Made by a program: the position numbers and the translations under genes. This document shows, one piece after another, positions 54,612 through 62,960 of a DNA stretch of 64,000 nucleotides (within the stretch, counting starts at the first letter, position 1; each line of letters opens with the position of its first letter). The notes below the pieces were generated by a model. The model was given only the letters and a program-made list of their open reading frames with translations, was not told where the DNA came from and made no database searches. Source of the DNA: an uncultured Acidimicrobiales bacterium (GTDB lineage Bacteria > Actinomycetota > Acidimicrobiia > Acidimicrobiales > SZUA-35); contig CALIFY010000066.1 of the NCBI GenBank assembly GCA_938021675.1, forward strand, positions 1 to 64,000, read 5' to 3'.

Positions 54612-56078
54612 TCACTGTTCGCTCCGAACCTTCCGCCTCGATAAGACCGGTACGTTGTCCGAAACCAGCCTCCGGTCCTCTTGGTCAATCAACCCGAGCA
54701 CCAGAACCATCAACACATAAATTACAGCACCTACAGCAATGGGAAGAGCGAGGTTAAGTTCCCTAATGGGGTAGATCGCAGCGACCATAACCAGCCCGGC
54801 AGCGGTAACTCGAATGGCGTACCAAAGGCTGGATGGCCCTAGCGCACCGCGAGGAAGGAGGTATATGGCGCCCATGAGGATGACCGACTCGGTAATCACA
54901 TAGGTGACCGCACCGCCGATGGCACCGTTGTCGAAGTTCGCTTCAAAGTAGGGAACCAATAGCAGGTCGAGTGGAATGGTCAGCGCCACGCCGAGCGCGA
55001 TGAACCGGGTCCACTGGCGCTGGCGGTCCATCGAGATGAGGAACATCCCGAGCACCGTCGTGAGGTAGGTGAGAGAGGTAACGATGCCACCGACCGCCAG
55101 GACCGGAGCCGCATTGGTGAAGTCGGAGCCGTACAGCAACTCGATCAACGGCCGAGCGATGGTGGCGATACCGAACCCTGCCGGCACGCTGATCAGCAGC
55201 AGAATACGAAAGCTCTTTTGCGTCAGACGGTTGTGTTTTTCTGGTCCGTTAGCCCCACCGGCATCATCGTACAAACGGGTCAACGTCGGATACACCGCGG
55301 TCATGAACACGGTTGGCACGAAGAGCAGCGTGCCGCCGAGCCGGTCGTAGACGCTGTACCAACCCAACACCTCGTCGCGCTCTACCACCAGAGAAATAAT
55401 GATCGTGTCGATCTGGAGGTAGGCGACGATGAAGACCGTTATCCAGAAATACGGGAGGCTTTCGGTGAGTAAACTCCGGATAGATGTGAGGTCGACCGAA
55501 AGAGAACTCGTATCACCGAGTTCCCGGCGCACCGATTGCAGGGCGCGGAGTTGGAGCACGACAGTGGTCAGGAAACCGATGCCACCGATGGCGGCCACCA
55601 CGTAGATGCTGTAACCCAGCATCAGGAACGCGACCGCCCCCACGACAAACAAGAACCGGCCGACGATGTTGGCGAGCGACATGGCGCCCACGCGATCGAG
55701 GCCCTTGAGTATCGAGGTCACGCTGCTGATCACGGCCTGCACGGCCGCCCCAAGCCCGACGATGGCCAACAGTACGAGCAACTCGTTTGAATAGTCGGCC
55801 ACCAGTGCGTAGCCGAAAATGGCGATCGTTACCGGAATGTAGATACCGAGGCGGGCGGCGATGCTCGTCGCCAGCAGGGGTCCAATCCTGGTCTGGTCGC
55901 GCGCAACCGCCTTGACCAGCGCCAGGTTCATCCCGAACGCCGTCACGACGAGACCGAGGGCCCACAGCGAGTTCGCCAGGTGGAGCCGGCCAACGAGTTC
56001 GGCGCCAAGGTATCGAGGGATCACGACCGCGGCGACCACGGACAACGTCCACGTGGTCAGCTGTGAGGTCATCAACAC
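54612..56078 (-). CDS. Polysaccharide flippase (second Wzx-like)
   Basis: The ~488-residue, 12-14-helix PST-family flippase has LMTSQLTTWTLSVVAAVVIPRYLGAELVGRL, then SLPYFWITVFIVAYLQIDTIIISLVV and YSVYDRLGGTLLFVPTVF. It should export the lipid-linked repeat unit of this operon. The conserved family N-terminus appears to extend upstream (GRVIARNFG), but the only upstream starts in frame are a CTG at 56141 overlapping the preceding stop, so the annotated GTG at 56078 may cut the protein short by about 20 residues. Confidence 0.85.
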   Translation of the reverse strand: MLMTSQLTTWTLSVVAAVVIPRYLGAELVGRLHLANSLWALGLVVTAFGMNLALVKAVARDQTRIGPLLATSIAARLGIYIPVTIAIFGYALVADYSNELLVLLAIVGLGAAVQAVISSVTSILKGLDRVGAMSLANIVGRFLFVVGAVAFLMLGYSIYVVAAIGGIGFLTTVVLQLRALQSVRRELGDTSSLSVDLTSIRSLLTESLPYFWITVFIVAYLQIDTIIISLVVERDEVLGWYSVYDRLGGTLLFVPTVFMTAVYPTLTRLYDDAGGANGPEKHNRLTQKSFRILLLISVPAGFGIATIARPLIELLYGSDFTNAAPVLAVGGIVTSLTYLTTVLGMFLISMDRQRQWTRFIALGVALTIPLDLLLVPYFEANFDNGAIGGAVTYVITESVILMGAIYLLPRGALGPSSLWYAIRVTAAGLVMVAAIYPIRELNLALPIAVGAVIYVLMVLVLGLIDQEDRRLVSDNVPVLSRRKVRSEQ

Positions 56079-56137
56079 GCCAAAGTTGCGTGCGATGACT
56101 CGCCCCGGCGGGCGACGATCGGTTTCGGCGAGAGCGT

Positions 56138-57388
56138 TCAGGACGGCACCTCATCTGCGAACACGGCGATGTTGTCCCAGTGCCAGGTGAACGTGGTCTC
56201 CGGCAATAGCGTGGCCGGAGACTTCAACGGCGTGTAGTTGTGATCCTTGAATACCACTTTGACCCGGCCAGGCGGGAACGACCCCGGCACCGTGAAGTCG
56301 TGGAACGAACCGTCGTCAAGCTCGAAACCCCAGGTCAGGGTGCCGTCGCCATTGTCTCGGAAGTAGTTCTTTCGGCGGATCGCCACCGACGTCAAAGCCG
56401 GGTCACCCTCGCCGTACGCCTCGCCAAACCGCAAGCCGGGCGCATACGGGCAGTCTTTGCAGCGATACCCCAGATCGCCACCGGCCTGTCCATACCCCGA
56501 GGGTTCATCGGGCGTGACAATTCTCCTGCTTCGCTTTCCGGCCCAGTGGGTGCCAACCGATCCGGTCTCCGCATGGGTGACCGTGTCACACGGCAGGCCG
56601 GTGAGGCAGGGCAGCTCCTGAAAGTCGAACCGATCGACCGGGATCAACACCACCTCGGTCCATTGGCGGTCACCGAGGTCGGTCTGGTTTACATCCCACC
56701 GAACCTCCCGAACGTCGGAGAACTCGCGGACAGGGGCAAACCCTCCGATGGAGTACCCGGACGTGTGCCCGATCGACGTCATCACGTGAGCTTTGGCTAG
56801 GTCACCTCCGGGCACACATCGATAAATCCACTCGTCGTTGAACCCGCTGTCGCGTTCGCCGCGCTGCACCACCCGGGTCTCCGTCGGCGGGCCACAAACA
56901 TCGTCCGGTCCGGCCATCGGGTGATCGGCCGGCCACTCGGTGTGCCTCATGAGGACGTCATCGCGGTGGTAGATGCCGAAATCGAATTTCGACATCGCGT
57001 CACCATCTTCAAAGTCTTCGACGAACGCAGCATCGGCCAAGTCACCCAAGACGTCACCGTCGGCCGTTCCAGCTGCGCTCTCGTCGCCGCTCTCACCAGC
57101 GGTGTCTTCGCCGCTCGTACCCGCGGTGTCTTCGCCGCTCTCGTCGGCTGCGTCGCCGGCGCCGCCGGTCTCGCCCCCCTCAGTGGCAGACGTGTCGGTT
57201 ACGTCGCCTTCGGAGTTGGCGCCTTCGGAGTTGGCGCGTTCATCGGCGGTGACTTTTGCTCCGGCGAGCGAGCCGTCATCGGAGTCGCGGTCGCCATCTG
57301 CCGCACCGGTACCAGACGAGCAACTTGCCGCCAGCAGTCCACCAGCCACCAAAAAGACAGCTACCCGAAAGTGTGAAACACGAATCAC
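56138..57388 (-). CDS. Secreted lipoprotein with low-complexity linker
   Basis: GTG 57388 begins a 416-residue lipoprotein: signal VAVFLVAGGLLAASCSS with the lipobox, then ~90 residues of Gly/Glu/Asp/Ser/Ala repeats (ESGEDTAGTSGEDTAGESG). A globular domain with three Cys pairs (DVCGPP, YRCVPG, LPCLTGLPC, YRCKDCPY) ends in FTVPGSFPPGRVKVVFKDHNY and TWHWDNIAVF. The last segment resembles the jelly-roll folds of GH16-like or polysaccharide-binding proteins. I do not assign a family. It is the first gene of the minus-strand polysaccharide operon and may bind or trim the exported glycan. Confidence 0.65.
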   Translation of the reverse strand: MIRVSHFRVAVFLVAGGLLAASCSSGTGAADGDRDSDDGSLAGAKVTADERANSEGANSEGDVTDTSATEGGETGGAGDAADESGEDTAGTSGEDTAGESGDESAAGTADGDVLGDLADAAFVEDFEDGDAMSKFDFGIYHRDDVLMRHTEWPADHPMAGPDDVCGPPTETRVVQRGERDSGFNDEWIYRCVPGGDLAKAHVMTSIGHTSGYSIGGFAPVREFSDVREVRWDVNQTDLGDRQWTEVVLIPVDRFDFQELPCLTGLPCDTVTHAETGSVGTHWAGKRSRRIVTPDEPSGYGQAGGDLGYRCKDCPYAPGLRFGEAYGEGDPALTSVAIRRKNYFRDNGDGTLTWGFELDDGSFHDFTVPGSFPPGRVKVVFKDHNYTPLKSPATLLPETTFTWHWDNIAVFADEVPS

Positions 57389-57537
57389 GTTGAATCGTCC
57401 CCCTCCTACAACAAGGAGGGTAGCAACCGCTGTTTGCCTGATTGGAGGGCTCTGGGTTAGTTCTCCTAGGCATATCCAACCACGCGAGACCGATGGCCCA
57501 TAGTTACTATTCGATCAAATCATCGACAATATTCAAC

Positions 57538-58353
57538 ATGAGTGGACCTATGAGAGATTCGCGGCTTCTGCGCTACTACGCCCATCAACGGGCCCAGGAC
57601 AACGGACCGCTGATCGCCACGGTCAACCTTCCGGTCAACTTGAGTCGATACGTCTCGCGGTTGCAATCCAAGACCGGCAGCGAGATCGACGGGTATCGCC
57701 GGTATGAGGTTCCGCTGCTCGCCTCCTACTCTCGAAGCGGCACCAATTGGCTTCGGTACACGATCGAATGGATCTCCGGCCAGCCAACCCCTGGCCAAGT
57801 TCGGTTGATGTACGGCAGCGACTACGTGGTCGATCGAGCCCATCACGCCTCGGTAGTGATGGACAGGTACTCGAAGGTGATCCTCGTCGTACGCGACTAT
57901 CGAGAATGCCTGATCCGACACCACACCGCGTTATGGCGCGACACCTTGGACGTGGCCAGCTTCCTCGAAGCCACCGACGTCTACCAGCCTCCGAGCTGGT
58001 ACATCGAGAACATCGCCGCCTTCGACGCCTTCGACGGACCAAAACTGTTGGTCTACTACGAGGATCTCGTCGGCGAACCCGAAAAACCCATTCGGGAGCT
58101 GTCGCAATTCATCGGTTTCGACCGCGGCCGCACCGAGGAGTTCATCACGACACTCGAAGAACGCAAGGCGGCCTCGCTCGTTGCCTATCAACGCCGAGAT
58201 CACACTTCGGAAACCAACGGCAGCGCCGACTTCGGCCACCACGCAAAGAAGAACCTCTCCTCGGTTCAAGCGGCCGAGTTCGACGAGTACTACCGGATCA
58301 GCTACCCCGAACTCTTCGCCTTGTACCTAGAGCGCTACGCCCTTACCAAGTGA
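57538..58353 (+). CDS. PAPS-dependent sulfotransferase
   Basis: The ~271-residue protein has the sulfotransferase signatures YSRSGTNWLRYTIEW (5'-phosphosulfate loop), KVILVVRDYRECLIRHH (3'-phosphate segment) and a distal FGHHAKKNLSSVQAAEFD stretch. It resembles Sulfotransfer_1/3 enzymes. It is divergent from the polysaccharide operon and probably sulfates its glycan. The start is uncertain: ATG 57538 lacks a clear ribosome-binding site, ATG 57493 and 57550 are possible, and the frame is open to 57442. Confidence 0.83.
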   Translation: MSGPMRDSRLLRYYAHQRAQDNGPLIATVNLPVNLSRYVSRLQSKTGSEIDGYRRYEVPLLASYSRSGTNWLRYTIEWISGQPTPGQVRLMYGSDYVVDRAHHASVVMDRYSKVILVVRDYRECLIRHHTALWRDTLDVASFLEATDVYQPPSWYIENIAAFDAFDGPKLLVYYEDLVGEPEKPIRELSQFIGFDRGRTEEFITTLEERKAASLVAYQRRDHTSETNGSADFGHHAKKNLSSVQAAEFDEYYRISYPELFALYLERYALTK

Positions 58354-58410
58354 CATCGGACGGCCAGGGGTGAAGCGACCAGCCCCGACCAGGCGAATCC
58401 AACCGGGCGT

Positions 58411-59379
58411 TCAGATGTGGTGACGCCCAGCAGGCCCAACAAAATCGCCCCGGTGTTCCGACAGCGTGACCAGTTCTCGTAGGTAGTCGCCGTATCCGCT
58501 CTTGGCCAATGGTTCGGCCAAACGCAAGAGCGCGTCGTCGTCGACAAGGCCGAGCCGCCATGCCACCTCTTCGGGACTTCCGATCTTTTGTTGCTGGCGT
58601 TGCTCGATGACGCGGACGAATTCGCCGGCCTCGACCAACGACCCGAACGTCCCGGTGTCGAGCCAGGCAAAGCCGCGATCGAGCTTGGATACGGTCAGCT
58701 CGCCGCGGTCGAGATACGCCTGGTTCACCGCGGTGATCTCCAACTCACCCCGCTTCGACGGTTCGACCGAACCGGCGACGGACACCACATCGCCATCGTA
58801 GAAATAGAGGCCGGTCACCGCCCACGACGACGTCGGTTTCTCCGGCTTCTCCTCGATGCTCACCACTCGGCCATCGTCGTCGAAGGCAACGACACCGTAC
58901 CGTTCGGGGTCTTTGACCTGTTGGGCGAAGACGCATGCCCCACCGGCGGTAGCCGACACCGCCTGCAACTGTTGACTGAACCCACTGCCATAGAACAGGT
59001 TGTCGCCCAGGATGAGGCACGCCGGTGCCCCGGAAAGAAACTCCTCCCCGATGAGGAACGCTTCGGCCAGACCATTCGGCGCCGCCTGCGTTGCGTAGGA
59101 CAGCTGTGCACCCCACTGCGAACCATCGCCGAGTAAACGTTCAAACGACGACCGATCTTCGGGAGTGGTGATGATCAGGATGTCGGTAAGGCCAGCCAAC
59201 ATTAGCGTCGAGATCGGGTAGTAGATCATCGGCTTGTCGTAGACCGGCAGCAGCTGCTTCGATACGGCAAGGGTGACCGGATGGAGCCGGCTGCCGGCAC
59301 CACCGGCCAGCACAATACCTCGACGCCCGAGGGGGTTGAGGTTGGCGGCGGGCGTGCGGTCGTTGGTGGGGATGGTCAT
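58411..59379 (-). CDS. rmlA: Glucose-1-phosphate thymidylyltransferase
   Basis: The 322-residue enzyme has the nucleotidyltransferase signature GIVLAGGAGSRLHPVTLAVSKQLLPVYDKPMIYYP, the substrate-binding ATQAAPNGLAEAFLIGEEFL, LGDNLFYG and SIEEKPEKPTSSWAVTGLYFYD. It makes dTDP-glucose from Glc-1-P and dTTP, the first step of dTDP-L-rhamnose synthesis. It is about 30 residues longer than typical RmlA through an N-terminal extension and a C-terminal tail ending GRHHI. It overlaps rmlD (ATGA) and is last in the operon. Confidence 0.95.
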   Translation of the reverse strand: MTIPTNDRTPAANLNPLGRRGIVLAGGAGSRLHPVTLAVSKQLLPVYDKPMIYYPISTLMLAGLTDILIITTPEDRSSFERLLGDGSQWGAQLSYATQAAPNGLAEAFLIGEEFLSGAPACLILGDNLFYGSGFSQQLQAVSATAGGACVFAQQVKDPERYGVVAFDDDGRVVSIEEKPEKPTSSWAVTGLYFYDGDVVSVAGSVEPSKRGELEITAVNQAYLDRGELTVSKLDRGFAWLDTGTFGSLVEAGEFVRVIEQRQQQKIGSPEEVAWRLGLVDDDALLRLAEPLAKSGYGDYLRELVTLSEHRGDFVGPAGRHHI

Positions 59380-60323
59380 CTCATCTCTACCTCCACTCGG
59401 TCCGCCGATCGATTCACGGGCTGTTCGGCGCCCGCCTCCCGTTCAAGCTCGGTTACCACGAACGGCAACGACGATCGCCAAGAAGGCAACCGGATGCCAA
59501 GTTCCTCAGCGAGTCGAGAGCTATCGAGCCGGCTGTCGGCCGGTCGAGCCGCCCGCGCCCGGTACTCCGCCGTCGTCAACAGCCGACACCGACCATCGAA
59601 TCCGGCGGCCGATGCGTCGAAAATCGCCAGGGCAAACTCGTGCCAGCTGGCGGCATCGGGCGAGGCGGCGTGATAGTACCGGCTGGGTAGGTGGTCGGCG
59701 CCGCCGTCGCTGGCCGCCACCAATCCGACGATGGCCTCAGCCACGTCGCCGGCCGCCGTCGGGCAAACCAACTGGTCGCCGACAACTCCAATGTCCCGTC
59801 CGGCCGCAGCGAGACGCAGCATGGTGTTGACAAAGTTTCGACCGTGAGCGGCATACAGCCCAGAGGACCGGACAACGACCGCCTTATCAGCCACCACGGC
59901 GGCCTGTTCGCCGGCCAATTTGGTACGCCCGTACGCGCTGCAAGGGACTGGCTCATCGTCCTCGACGTACCAGCCGCGTTCACCGCCGTCAGGCGAACGT
60001 CCGGCGAACACATAGTCGGTAGAAACTTGGACGAGCATGGCCCCGACCCGGTCGGCGGCATCGGCCAACCACTCAACCGCGGTCGCGTTGACCGCCATCG
60101 CCCGATCTTCGTCGTCCTCGGCACCATCCACATCGGTGTAGGCCGCGGCGTTGATGATGACCGTCGGCTCAACCTTCTTTACCGTCGCCAGCACCGCATC
60201 CCTCTCGGTGATATCGAGACTGGCCGAATCGGCGGCGTGTACCTTATAGGAGGCAGGCCACGCCCGGTTGGTGAGTTCCCGTCCCAGTTGACCCCCGGCG
60301 CCGGTGATGAGGATCGTGGTCAT
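59376..60323 (-). CDS. rmlD: dTDP-4-dehydrorhamnose reductase
   Basis: From ATG 60323 (GAGG upstream, longer frame unlikely) the 315-residue SDR has ILITGAGGQLGREL (NADPH site), NAAAYTDVDGAEDD, VSTDYVFAG, and the catalytic YGRTKLAGEQ (YxxxK). It reduces dTDP-6-deoxy-L-lyxo-4-hexulose to dTDP-L-rhamnose, the last step of the pathway. It ends 4 nt into rmlA and lies just after rmlB. Confidence 0.94.
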   Translation of the reverse strand: MTTILITGAGGQLGRELTNRAWPASYKVHAADSASLDITERDAVLATVKKVEPTVIINAAAYTDVDGAEDDEDRAMAVNATAVEWLADAADRVGAMLVQVSTDYVFAGRSPDGGERGWYVEDDEPVPCSAYGRTKLAGEQAAVVADKAVVVRSSGLYAAHGRNFVNTMLRLAAAGRDIGVVGDQLVCPTAAGDVAEAIVGLVAASDGGADHLPSRYYHAASPDAASWHEFALAIFDASAAGFDGRCRLLTTAEYRARAARPADSRLDSSRLAEELGIRLPSWRSSLPFVVTELEREAGAEQPVNRSADRVEVEMR

Positions 60324-60333
60324 CGTTGCAACC

Positions 60334-61398
60334 TCACGTGGTGACGCTGTGGCCGAGACGTCGACCGTCGTAGCGGCCGTCGGAAAGCGGCTGCCACCAC
60401 CACTCATTGTCGATATACCACCGAACGGTGCGGGCTAACCCTTCAGCGAAATCGACCGATGGTTGCCAACCGAGTTCAGCCGCTGCGGTTGAGGCGTCGA
60501 CGGCGTACCTCAGATCGTGGCCCGGCCTATCGGCAACGAAGGTGATCAGAGATCGGCGGCCGCCATCGACTCCAGGGATGGGGCCAACCTCGGCGTCGAC
60601 CAAGTCGCAGATGGTTGACACCACATCAAGGTTGGTTCGTTCGGCGTTGCCACCCACCGTGTAGGTTCGCCCCGGCCGACCCTGATCCAGGGCGGAGACG
60701 ATTGCCCGGGCGTGGTCTTCGACGTAAAGCCAATCCCGAATGTGGGTTCCCGTTCCGTAAACCGGGAGTGTCTCACCGGCCAGCGCCTTGACGATTATCA
60801 GCGGAATCAGCTTCTCCGGGAAGTGAAACGGACCATAGTTGTTCGAGCAATTGGTGATGATCGTTGGCAGCCCATAGGTGTGATGCCAGGCCCTCACCAG
60901 GTGGTCCGATGCAGCCTTTGAGGCCGAGTACGGTGAGCGTGGGTCATAGGGGGTCGTCTCGTCGAACGGCGGGTCGTTCGGACCGAGCGACCCGAATACT
61001 TCGTCGGTCGACACATGGACGAACCGGAACCGATCCAGGACCCCTCGACGTTCGGCGTTCGATCGGGACACTTCAAGTAGTTCGCTGGTGCCGACCACGT
61101 TTGTTTGCACGAACGCTCCGGGGCCGTCGATGGAGCGATCGACATGGGACTCGGCAGCAAGGTGTATCACCGCGTCGGGGCAGACGTCATCGAAGAGTCG
61201 CCCGATGGACGATCCGTCGGCGATATCGAGCGCAACATGGCGGTACCGGGGCGAGTCGGCGACCGCCGATACCGAGCCCTTGGTCGCGGCGTACGTCTCG
61301 ATGTCGATATTGCAGACCTCGTGGTCGGTCTGTTCGATAAGGCGGCGAACGACGGCCGAGCCAATGAATCCCAGACCTCCGGTGACGACGATCCTCAT
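60334..61398 (-). CDS. rmlB: dTDP-glucose 4,6-dehydratase
   Basis: ATG 61398 overlaps the rmlC stop (ATGA) and follows GGGAGGG; the 354-residue SDR has IVVTGGLGFIGSAVV, HLAAESHVDRSIDGP, VSTDEVFGS, the YSASKAASDHLV active site and NCSNNYGPFHFPEKLIPL with RDWLYVEDHARAI. These are diagnostic of RmlB, which makes dTDP-4-keto-6-deoxyglucose. The upstream frame to 61650 is antisense shadow of rmlC. Confidence 0.95.
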   Translation of the reverse strand: MRIVVTGGLGFIGSAVVRRLIEQTDHEVCNIDIETYAATKGSVSAVADSPRYRHVALDIADGSSIGRLFDDVCPDAVIHLAAESHVDRSIDGPGAFVQTNVVGTSELLEVSRSNAERRGVLDRFRFVHVSTDEVFGSLGPNDPPFDETTPYDPRSPYSASKAASDHLVRAWHHTYGLPTIITNCSNNYGPFHFPEKLIPLIIVKALAGETLPVYGTGTHIRDWLYVEDHARAIVSALDQGRPGRTYTVGGNAERTNLDVVSTICDLVDAEVGPIPGVDGGRRSLITFVADRPGHDLRYAVDASTAAAELGWQPSVDFAEGLARTVRWYIDNEWWWQPLSDGRYDGRRLGHSVTT

Positions 61399-61982
61399 GA
61401 CGCCCTCCCGGCCTGGACCACGGACGCTGCTTCGATCGCCGCCACGGTCTCGGCCAATGAGGCGCCACCCAGATCCTTCTCGGACAGCACCGCCTCGGAT
61501 CGCTCGACCGGCCAATCGAGATCGAGGGTTGGGTCGTCCCATGCCAACGACCACTCGGCATGTGGGGCGTACGGCGCATCGACCTTGTAGCACACCTCGG
61601 TGTGTGGCTCGACGGTGCAGAACCCGTGGGCGAATCCACCGGGAATCCATAGTTGTTCGCCGTCGTCAGCGCTCAACTCGAATCGTTCGTGCTGTCCGTG
61701 GGTCGGTGACTGTGGACGGAGGTCGACGACGATGTCGACGACCTTCCCTTTGGCCACGCGAACCAGCTTTCCCTGCTGGTGAGGTGGCAGCTGCAGATGG
61801 AGCCCTCTGATGGTGCCAGCGTCAACCGAGATCGATTGGTTGTCTTGAACGAAGATGGTCGGCAGCCCGGCGGCGGCGGCGGCCCGCTCTTCGTATACCA
61901 CGGTGAACGAGCCTCGCTGGTCGTCGAAGCGAGGCATCGACAGCAGAAGCACATCATCAAAAACCCGACCAATTGGTCGCAC
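61395..61982 (-). CDS. rmlC: dTDP-4-dehydrorhamnose 3,5-epimerase
   Basis: The 195-residue cupin shows the RmlC pattern: MPRFDDQRGSFTVVYEE, SISVDAGTIRGLHLQLPPHQQGKLVRVAKG with the active His, VDLRPQSPTHGQ, LWIPGGFAHGFCTVEPHTEVCYKVDAPYAP and LAWDDPTLDLDWP. It epimerises C3 and C5 of the RmlB product. It is the first gene of the rmlC-B-D-A unit, 77 bp after the TetR gene on the same strand, so the regulator may be co-transcribed. Confidence 0.94.
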   Translation of the reverse strand: MRPIGRVFDDVLLLSMPRFDDQRGSFTVVYEERAAAAAGLPTIFVQDNQSISVDAGTIRGLHLQLPPHQQGKLVRVAKGKVVDIVVDLRPQSPTHGQHERFELSADDGEQLWIPGGFAHGFCTVEPHTEVCYKVDAPYAPHAEWSLAWDDPTLDLDWPVERSEAVLSEKDLGGASLAETVAAIEAASVVQAGRAS

Positions 61983-62059
61983 GGCGGATCACCCGAACTC
62001 TCGGTTTGTACAACTGGAATTCCGCCGGCATCGCCAGTGTACGGGGAGACGCTCGATCG

Positions 62060-62623
62060 TTACTCCATGGCCCGAATACCGGCGCACAAAAGCTGAATCA
62101 GGTGGTCGAATGACTCATCGAGATTCTGTTTATGGGGGTGCCCGTCGCCAGATTCGAGATGACTGAACCCATGGAACGCACTACGGAGCGACCGCGCCGC
62201 GTGGACCCGGAGATCGACACCGAGATCGAACGCGCTCAGAGCCAAGCTCAGCGTGTCGACGATTCGATCGACGGCAGCTTCGAGCTCAGCGTCTCCGGCA
62301 CACGGGTACCGGTCGGTTGCGGCGTAGAGCCCGGAGTGCTCGACCACCACGCCCCTCCATGCCAGACCCATGGCCCGTACAGCATCATCACCCGACACAC
62401 CGACCGCCGAGTCGGCCAACCGGGCGGCCAAGATCTCCCGACCGCGCAAGCCGAGGGCCCGAATCAAATCGTCATAGCCGTCGATGTGTCGATAGAGGGC
62501 GGGCTGGCTCGTCCCCAGCTCTCGGGCGATCCGGGTCAGGGTGACGGTATCGAGGCCCTCGGTGTCGGCGATACGCCCTGCGGTTTCCAATACCACTTCG
62601 GAACTGAGTTGCGCTCGCGCCAT
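62060..62623 (-). CDS. TetR-family transcriptional regulator
   Basis: The 187-residue protein has a TetR helix-turn-helix (residues ~8-50: VVLETAGRIADTEGLDTVTLTRIARELGTSQPALYRHIDGYDDL) and a C-terminal WHG/TetR_C-like ligand domain (WRGVVVEHSGLYAAT, AARSLRSAFHGFSHLESG). It should bind a palindrome near its own promoter and may regulate the rml genes downstream. The palindrome at 62677-62690 (AGGCCctgtGGCCT) is a candidate operator. Ligand unknown. Confidence 0.9.
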   Translation of the reverse strand: MARAQLSSEVVLETAGRIADTEGLDTVTLTRIARELGTSQPALYRHIDGYDDLIRALGLRGREILAARLADSAVGVSGDDAVRAMGLAWRGVVVEHSGLYAATDRYPCAGDAELEAAVDRIVDTLSLALSAFDLGVDLRVHAARSLRSAFHGFSHLESGDGHPHKQNLDESFDHLIQLLCAGIRAME

Positions 62624-62960
62624 ACCCGTCGATCAAGCCCCTTCGCTACCTAGAGTCGTCCGATCGTCAAAAGCCTAGGCCCTGTGGCCTGAAGGTTAGA
62701 TCTGGCACCTGTTCGACATGGATGCCGGCCCCGCTGCTGACCGCTCGTCAATCGGGTCTCATGTAGTTAATGTCCGGGTGCTCCCGCCGTGTTGCCACCG
62801 AAAATCGATTGGCTCATTTTTGTAATGAAAAAGTATCATAGAGAACCCTTGACAGCTAATTTATAGGGATTTGTGGGCAATTTTCCTTGTCGAAACCATG
62901 ACACTCCACTACGTTGCGCCTGGAGAAACAACAGTTAGAAACTGTCATGAGAGGACCGAA
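62624..62960. other. Intergenic region, 337 bp, with palindromes and an AT-rich stretch
   Basis: It separates the divergent TetR and cellulase genes. AGGCCctgtGGCCT (62677-62690) lies near the TetR start. The part 62815-62890 is distinctly AT-rich compared with the window and contains TTGACA at 62849, but no well-spaced -10 box follows. CATGACA (62897-62903) is inverted at 62943-62949. No coding frame was seen. Confidence 0.55.
62931..62945. promoter_or_regulatory. 15-bp palindrome just upstream of the cellulase start
   Basis: ACAGTT-AGA-AACTGT is a perfect 6-bp dyad with a 3-nt spacer ending 15 bp before the GH6 ATG. It could be a repressor operator over the start region or an mRNA hairpin. 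It does not match the known CebR palindrome. Confidence 0.4.

Noticed and set aside
62849-62880. TTGACA as a sigma-70 promoter for the cellulase
   Set aside because: No acceptable -10 hexamer lies 16-18 bp downstream; mentioned only as part of the intergenic description.
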